In this document: piece by piece, positions 57,361 to 64,000 of the stretch | How the letters are laid out: every line of letters begins with the position of its first letter | How positions within the stretch are numbered: the first letter of the stretch is position 1 | From: Gliomastix tumulicola | Lineage: Eukaryota; Ascomycota; Sordariomycetes; Hypocreales; Bionectriaceae | Direction of reading: 5' to 3' | NCBI GenBank assembly: GCA_001599755.1 | Contig: BCHX01000005.1 | Span: 70,800-134,799 of the forward strand | DNA: 64,000 nt | Translations under genes and position numbers: made by a program | The notes under the pieces: generated by a model | What the model was told of the DNA's origin: nothing | The model's input: only the letters and a program-made list of their open reading frames with translations | Databases searched by the model: none

Positions 57361-58839
57361 AACTTGCTAGTAAGTTACTACTTTAATATAGTAACTTTCT
57401 AGTAGGTTAAGTAGGTTTAAATATAGCTTTTTATATTTTTCTTTATACTTTTTTAAAAATAATTCCTTATTAAGCTAAATAAAGTCCTATATACCCCTTA
57501 ATATCTTATAATAGGATTATTATATAGAAGGATAAGTAATTTAGTGTATAATCCTTAGGGAATATAAGTATATTTATCCCAATATAGTAGACTATCTTTA
57601 GATATCTACTATTATTTAGGAATTAGGCTTCTACTATTCTTTAAGTCCTTTTTAATAGCTTCCTATATACTCTATATAAAGGTGTCCCCTTATTATATAT
57701 ATAGTAATACTATTATTAAGGTCTCTTTAAAGATAAGTATTAAGGTTAAACTCTAATAAATAATAGGGAAGGGGTATAGCTCCTTTCCCCCTTTAGTTAT
57801 TTATTAAACTATTAACTAAAGGCAAGCTCTTATAGCTTTCCTATAATATAGAGGACTTACTAGATATAACCTAGAGATATTATTAAGGTTATCTATAATC
57901 TAGTATTAGCTATAGTAACTTATCTCTTTTAGGTGTAGCCCCTTAGGCAGGATATACTAGTCTATAGTGACTATATATTTAATTCTATTATAAAACTACT
58001 ATAAAAATATAGGTAAGAGCTCCTCCTAGGCTTATTCTCCTTTTAACTTAGATTTCTAATCTCTTCTCCTACTTAGCTTATTTATAGGATTCTTCCTACT
58101 AGGCTAGTAGTAAATCTTAAAGTTAAAGGGAGTAAGAAAATTAAGTGCTCTAGCTTATCTAGGTAATAGCTTAGTCTTTATAGCTAAATAGCTATAATTT
58201 AGATAATCTATTAAGACTTCTATAATCTTAGTAAAATATAGTAAATAATACCTCTAATAGTAGAAAGCTTTTATTATTACTAGGAGTTCTATATTAGGTA
58301 TTTAATAATATACCTCTACTCCTTAAAGCTTCCTTAAATAGTAAGTAATAGGATACTATATTCCCTTTAATAGCTATATTAACTAAGCTTTAATAGTAAA
58401 GTTTAATATATTTATAATAACTTAGAGTTTTACCTTTAGATTAAAATATACTAGTATAGGTATATCTTAAAAGGTAACCTATAGCTTATAGAATACTACT
58501 TTCTCTTAGTTTATTAAGATTAAGTTACCCTTAACTACTTCTTTTAATCTTTCTATAAGTAGATTAATAATCTTACTATAATTCTTAATAAACCTCCTAT
58601 AAAACCCTATAAATCCTAAAAATAATTTAATATTATAAATACTCTATAGCTTAAGCTATTCTACTACTACTTAAATCTAATTAGGTTCTATATATATTTC
58701 TTCTATAGATACTATAAATCCTAGGAAAGAGATATTTATTTTATAGAATTTATATTTTTCTAGATTTATATATAACCCCTATTCTCTTAATCTTTAGAGG
58801 ACTATATAAATATATTACTAGTATTCCTCTTTATTTTAG

Positions 58840-59215
58840 CTATAGATAAGAATATTATTTAAATAGAGAATATAGTATTTATCCACTAATCTAAATAGTA
58901 TATTATTTATATACTACTAAAAGGTGGTAGGTGTATTAAAAAGTCTAAATAGTATTACTTAGTATTTATAGTAGCTATATTAATAGTAGAAGGCTATCTT
59001 ATATTTATCTTCCTTATAAATATATATATAATAATAGGTATCCTTTAAATTTAACTTTATATAAAGTTTAATATTTTATAACTAGTTTAAAATCTCTAAA
59101 ATTAGAGGTAAAGGGGTTTTATTCTTATAAATTACCTAGTTAAGTGTATAGTAATTAATATATAGGTGTAGTTTACCACTTTTCTTTAGTATAAATAGTA
59201 CCTCTACTCCCTATA
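58840..59215 (-). mobile_element. reverse transcriptase remnant
   Basis: The minus strand retains the RT order: VLFILKKSGKLHLYINY (palm start), TPLPLILEIL, KLYIKLNLKDTYY, KEDKYKIAF, LFRLFNTPTTF, and finally YLNNILIYS, where gypsy elements have YLDDILIYS. The active-site Asp pair reads Asn-Asn through G-to-A changes and several Arg and Trp codons are stops. This is diagnostic for a Ty3/gypsy polymerase destroyed by RIP. Confidence 0.88.
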
Positions 59216-61142
59216 AACTAGTAAATTATTATATCTAGTAATTTACTAGTACTTACTTTAAGTATTCTTATAGAACTTCTAATTCCTTAGGGGCTAAATT
59301 ATAAATAGGTCCCTAATAGGGCTTTAGGTCCCCTTTAAGTTTAATAGTGTATATTTCTATACTTTCTATAGGTTAAAGGAGGGCTACTACCTTTAAATTA
59401 AATATATCTTTATACTACTAGTACTCCTAGGGTAAGGTAGTATTCTTTTCCTAAGTTTTATTTAATAATTTAATATAGTAAAGAACTTTTACTATCTTCT
59501 CTAAGTTTCTTTATAATAGTAGTAGGGTGAATACTTATTAGCTTCTCTTTTAAATCTTATAGAGTTACTTTAGTGTTATTATTAGTTTAAGTCTATTAAC
59601 TTCTAGTAAATAATTCTAGTTTTATTCCTAGAACCTATAGTGAGGATTAGTCTTTTTAAACTAAGGGATCCCTAGAATTATATTATTTACTCCCTTTATA
59701 ATAAGGAAGTAATACTATATAATCCTTATTTATCTAAAGTTATTTATTAATATTATAAGGTGTAAATACTACCCTAATATAGGGATAATTATTCTATTTA
59801 CTATCTTTAACCCTAGGGCTAGAATTAAATATTCCTGGTTAACTATATAGGGCCTTAATAGATTAATATTACCTCCTATATTTAATACTATAGTTCCTTT
59901 AGCCTATTATTCATCTTTTTAAATATAAATAGGGTATTTAATTACTCCTTAGCTATAAGGTATAAGTCTAGGTGAAGATTACCCTTTAATTTATTAATAT
60001 TTTAACTCTATAGTATTAAATTTAGTAATATAAGTTTTTAATTAAAGCTTAAGGTAGCTACTTATATAGTGACTCTTCTTATAATATTTGTAATATATTA
60101 CTTCTATATAAGATTAACTTAGTTTACTAAGACTAGGTGTAAATTCCTTTTTAACTTCTAGGGTTAAACTTTCTTTAAGGGGTTTTCCCTAGGGCTTCTA
60201 GTTATTCTAAGTGGAAGAGTCCCTTTTCTTTCCCACTAATAATTCTATAGTTACTACTACTAAGAAAAATTAATCCTATATTAAAGGTATCTCTATATTA
60301 ATAATTTAAGTCTATAAATATAGCTTTATATATTAGAGATATAGGGCTACTATAAATTAATTAGAGACCTTCACTAAAATCTCTATAAAGTCTTATTTAA
60401 ATTAGAGTAGAAATTAGCTAATAATTTACTCCTCTTTCTAGTATTAATAATTTAATTATATAGTTACTTTAAGATACTAGAACTCTAGGGATTAAATTTT
60501 AGTCTTTAGCTACTCTTTAAAGTTAGCCTAGGTAATATTATTAAGACTATAATTTTATTATCCTTTAAACTATTCTATCTACTAGGTTTTTATATTCTGC
60601 TTTATATAGCTTATAGTATATAAAATCTTTAGAATATCTTCTTAAAACTCTTTTAAATAAGCCTAAAATATAAGTTTTAAATTAACTAGGAATACTTATA
60701 GCTTATAGTAACTTATCCCTATATACTATAGGGTTTCCTAGTGAATCTTTACTATACTCCCTAAGTAGGAAGTTCTACCTATTAGGTTAATAATATAAGC
60801 TTTCTTTATACTTCTATTAGGGAGATAAACTTACCCTTCTTTAACTAGGTCTTTACCCTATTAATAGACCTCTAAATCTTATTTATTCTTTTCCCTTTCT
60901 TTATTTTATTAGTAATACTTTAAACTTTACTTAATCTCTTCTATTATTATATTATCTATATCCTAAGTATTATAATTACTAGGTGTTCTCTTAATATTCC
61001 CCTAGGAAACTATATAAGTACTAGGTTCTCTAGTAGAAATAGATAGGTTAAGCCTTACTAATTTATCTCTAGTGTCTATAGTATTCCTTTATAAATAACT
61101 TAGTCTTATACCCTTCTTATAAGGTTAAAATAATAAATAAAC

Positions 61143-61357
61143 TATTAAGGGTTTTATAGTAGGAGTAAGTTATACTATAAATACACTTTATAAAGGTAGG
61201 GTTATTATATATTATAATATTTATTATTATCCCCCTTTAACTAATTCTCCTTCTAAGCTTTTTTTATACCTAGGGATTTGCTAGGCTTTCTTAGGCTTAG
61301 CGCCTTCTATTCCGTGATTTTATTAATCCGGCGGGGCCCCTTGGCCTACATATAATA
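61143..61357 (-). repeat. 5' LTR (right copy)
   Basis: This 215-bp repeat is collinear with the left copy and followed by AATAA. Its right part keeps unmutated GC (for example CCGGCGGGGCCCCTTGGCCT near 61328), while its left end is AT-converted (TATTAAGGGTTTTATAG). On the minus strand it starts the element. Confidence 0.9.
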
Positions 61358-62372
61358 AATAAATTACTTACTTACTTAAGTATTTTAATAAATTCTCCCC
61401 CTTTTTAATATCTCTTTAACTTATAAAATAAAAATATACTTTTATATTAACTTATATATATAAAATAAAAATATAATATTTATTTTAAAATAGCTAAAGC
61501 TTATATAAATAACTTATAACTTAAAAAAGTAATTTATAATTAATAAAATTAATATTAAATTAAATCTTTATACTTATTAAAAAAATAATATTTTTATTTT
61601 AATAAAATATTATTTTTATTTTATAATTAATATAATTTAATATAATTAAATTATTTTTAAGAAATAGTTATAATATAAAATAACCTTTTTATAAAGTATA
61701 ATAAAGGGTTTTAATAAATAATTAACTTTACTAAAGTATAAAAATAATAATAATAAATTATATTTATATTATTTAATATAAATACTTTATTAATTATATA
61801 AAAAAGTTTATTTATTTTAAATTTTACTTTTTATTATTTACTTTAAAAGCTTTATTAATATATTTACTTAAATTAAGATTAAAAAAAAATTATTTTAAAT
61901 TAATATTATTAAAATTATATAATTATAGTTAAATATATTAGGGTATATCTTAAAGCAAGTGATTTAAAATTATATTAATTACTTACTATATAAGAGATTT
62001 TTTATAATTTAATATAGTGTAGATGAATAATAAGCGTGATAAGAGTGAAGTAAATAAATTAAAAATAGTTGCGGAATTTACCCTAGGACAGTGATCAACT
62101 TGTGCTAAATAATAGAGAGTATTATAATATTTAGTGGAGCATGAGGAAACTATTAGTAAGCATTGAAGAAGAGGCGCGACTGATCACGTGTCTCTGACGT
62201 CATACTGCCTACTAATATTCCAAAACTTTATTTCCCTGCCATCCATGTCTCGGTCGGCTAAGCACCGGCAAGAAAAAGGGGAGAGAAAAAAAACACCTCG
62301 TGGGTGACAATCCCTCCTCACCGTTGCGCCGGCTCGCACCACCTCATCATCACAAAGAGCCAGACGACGGTG
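61358..62372. other. AT-rich flank and return to normal DNA
   Basis: AT-only sequence continues to about 62040 with no gene, then changes within about 60 bases to balanced composition. The last 100 bases before 62373 form the leader of the next gene; they are rich in A and CACC. Confidence 0.65.
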
Positions 62373-63156
62373 ATGACGTCTGTTTCTTTAGAAATCGCAG
62401 AGAAAGAGCTCGCCGAAAATGGGTTCTTCGACTTCAAAGACTCGTCTATTGGCGAATCTCTTACCGAAATGGAGTCGCAAGGCTTTCGTTTCCATTCCGA
62501 GTTCGGTCTAGAGTTTGGCAAGAGACACGTTCTTGACGACGAAGTAAGTGACAACGTCATCTACGATATCTATAGTATCTGACCATCTCTAGGTGATTAG
62601 GGCTATTAATAAATCGGTTCTCGGAAAGTGCGTTTTAGTACATTGGCTAAGGTATACCGAATACCCTGGTCATATCATGCTTTTCAGAAGAGGCGGACCT
62701 CGAGCGGGACGGCGATGTCTCCTGGTACATTTGATTGGCAAAGGCTCAGAGATGAGCTATCGCCGCAAGTCGCATTTACATGATTTACCAACGGTGGAGG
62801 GCAAACGATCGTTACACGAGACAGCTGAAGCAGCCTATGATGAAGTAGGTTGCGAAGCTCAGGTGATCCCGTTTGATAACGGTGGCAAGTCAGTTGCTAT
62901 TCCGAATTCGACCGCCAGATATTCTAACGTGGTTAGAGTCATACTCGATGCTCGAGTCGGTTTCGAAATATTGAAGGGATATGCGATTACCTTTGAATTC
63001 GCCACATATGATATTGCGCATCGATGGACAAAGATGATCCTGCCACGTTCGGCCATACTGGAAAACAAGGTTCAAGACATGCAGAGCGAGGATATCGGGG
63101 TAAATTTCGCATTTAGAATCGGGTCTAGAGAGACACCTGATTCTCCAGGCTCGTGA
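62373..63156 (+). CDS. hypothetical protein at the island border
   Basis: This is a two-exon gene: 62373-62543 and 62593-63156, with a 49-bp GTAAGT..TCTAG intron in phase 0 and a CTGAC branch site. It encodes 244 residues. The N-terminal part is acidic (EIAEKELAENGFFDF; GLEFGKRHVLDDE). The rest contains HWLRYTEYPGHIMLFRRGG, a Lys/Arg/His-rich SYRRKSHLHD segment and ATYDIAHRWTKMILPRS. There is no signal peptide or membrane segment, and I recognise no family. Despite lying 330 bp from RIP-mutated DNA it has an intact frame and normal codon use. Its last 32 bases overlap the end of the convergent zinc-finger gene. Confidence 0.65.
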
Positions 63157-64000
63157 AACCACCCGTACTCTCTGGATATCTGTACCCTTGGTCCTCTACA
63201 TGATATGGAAAGTTCATCCAAACGGATATGGGAGCGTTGAACGGGTCGTCAGCCGATACGTCCGTGGATTCTGTGAAGAGCGCTGCGGCCGAAAAAGAGT
63301 CGTTCGTGATATTGACTCGTTCGCTCGTATGTTGGGCTGGGATCAACTCTGCGGGTGGTCGTAAGGGGGTCGACGCAGCACCTGCTCTACCGTTAGTCGA
63401 GCCGAGAGGTTTGGCTTGTGCAATTACCTTGTAGAGCATGTTCGTCCAAGACCGGCGCTTCGTTAGCATCCCAATTGAGATACTGAGCCGACCTGGTATT
63501 CACATCACTGTGGGCTGCCTCGTATGGCCTTTTCTTGCGCTTTTCGGCCTGGGTCTCTGCCAGATCTAGTTCTGCCTTGGAGGCTTGAACCAGGTCGTTG
63601 CACGTATCTCTCAAGTATCTCCTCTTTCTCTCACTTGGGTCCGACTCATGTTGAGCAACATGCTTCACAAACGTGCTGACCGTGTAGTAATGCTTTCCAC
63701 AGCAAACACATATTTCATCGCAGGTCGAGTCTGTGCCGGTAATTAGTGAGGCAACAGGTCTTAATCTCGGGGACCGGTGATCTAACGCGTTTGGTAGTGT
63801 CGTCGGAGACCTTTTCGAGTCGGAAATGAATCTAGGTGCCGCTTGCAGCTTCGATCAGGACAGACATGTGACCTGAATTCGCCATTGCCTTCTCCGTCCT
63901 CTTCTTCTGATGTGCTCTTGTCCACGGTATCGTTTCTGCACGCGACTGCGTGCGACTGGCATCTGGCAATTTCGGATTGGAGGTACGACTCTCGGGACTA
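63125..64000 (-). CDS. C2H2 zinc-finger protein, 5' end beyond the window
   Basis: Three exons are visible on the minus strand: about 63997-63787, 63730-63428 and 63381-63125, with introns of 56 bp (GTTAGA..CACAG) and 46 bp (GTAATT..AGCAG), both with CTAAY branch sites. Splicing the first intron completes a C2H2 finger, CPDRSCKRH..LRRHYQTH. A second finger follows at once, CVCCGKHYYTVSTFVKHVAQH. Then come a basic coiled stretch (AELDLAETQAEKRKKRPYEA) and a disordered tail. It is probably a nuclear DNA-binding protein. An acidic EEEDGEG segment precedes the fingers. The window edge reads TAG, which may be the acceptor of another intron. The gene is incomplete at its 5' end and converges on the plus-strand gene, overlapping it by 32 bp. 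Confidence 0.65.

Larger units (their letters stand above)
52973..61357 (-). mobile_element. complete but RIP-inactivated Ty3/gypsy LTR retrotransposon
   Basis: Two 215-bp direct repeats, 52973-53187 and 61143-61357, bound an 8.4-kb element. The five bases outside each end are AATAA, a target-site duplication. The left LTR starts TGTCAAGG; the right has TATTAAGG at the same place. Differences between the LTRs are mainly C/T or G/A, going both ways. Reverse transcriptase and integrase remnants read on the minus strand, so the element points leftwards: its 5' LTR is the right one. A purine-rich tract (GGTGAGGGGC on the minus strand) directly precedes its 3' LTR, as expected. Every reading frame is full of TAA and TAG, so it cannot encode proteins. 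About 1.9 kb before the RT has room for gag and protease. About 3.3 kb after the integrase is unexplained. Confidence 0.9.

Overview
The window is nuclear DNA from a filamentous ascomycete, most likely a Pezizomycotina species and possibly a Sordariomycete. The evidence is short GT..AG introns of 45-160 bp with CTRAY-type branch sites, Zn(II)2Cys6 and NmrA-type genes, secreted fungal-specific proteins, and a sharply bounded AT-rich island holding a retrotransposon whose two LTRs differ mainly by C/T and G/A transitions. That pattern is the mark of repeat-induced point mutation (RIP). The species cannot be named from the sequence.

Left part (0-15 kb): a polytopic membrane protein, a secreted AA1-like (Alt a 1 fold) protein, an amidoligase-family enzyme, a six-exon Zn2Cys6 regulator with a heptapeptide repeat, and an NmrA-like redox sensor followed directly by a second Zn2Cys6 regulator. 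A 59-base G run lies in the intergenic DNA at 10.5 kb.

15-26 kb: no gene could be modelled with confidence. The stretch holds pieces of coding-like sequence in shifting frames on both strands. They include an F-box-like relic, a fragment of a family with a second decayed copy at 44.5-45.2 kb, and a 7-copy minisatellite. It looks like a graveyard of decayed accessory genes.

26-43 kb: well-preserved genes. These are a secreted LVIVD/choice-of-anchor-B-like protein convergent with a membrane fatty acid desaturase, a protein-kinase-fold gene, an EgtD/EasF-like SAM methyltransferase with an irregular 5' end, and a COMT-type O-methyltransferase. They are separated by long gene-free spacers, one of them 5.4 kb. 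The two methyltransferases, the desaturase and the paired regulators recall secondary metabolism, but no PKS, NRPS, terpene synthase or P450 is present, so no cluster is claimed.

43-51.5 kb: an accessory-type stretch with relics, an intact PD-(D/E)XK nuclease-like gene and an intact Fta2-like kinase-fold gene. It also holds a short run of ambiguous bases beside a G tract.

51.6-62.05 kb: a very AT-rich island containing a nearly symmetrical inverted-repeat element and, 26 bp away, a structurally complete but coding-dead Ty3/gypsy LTR retrotransposon (minus orientation, 215-bp LTRs, 5-bp AATAA target duplication). Beyond it, ordinary base composition resumes at once with a two-exon gene of unknown function. 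Its 3' end overlaps a convergent C2H2 zinc-finger gene that runs off the right edge.
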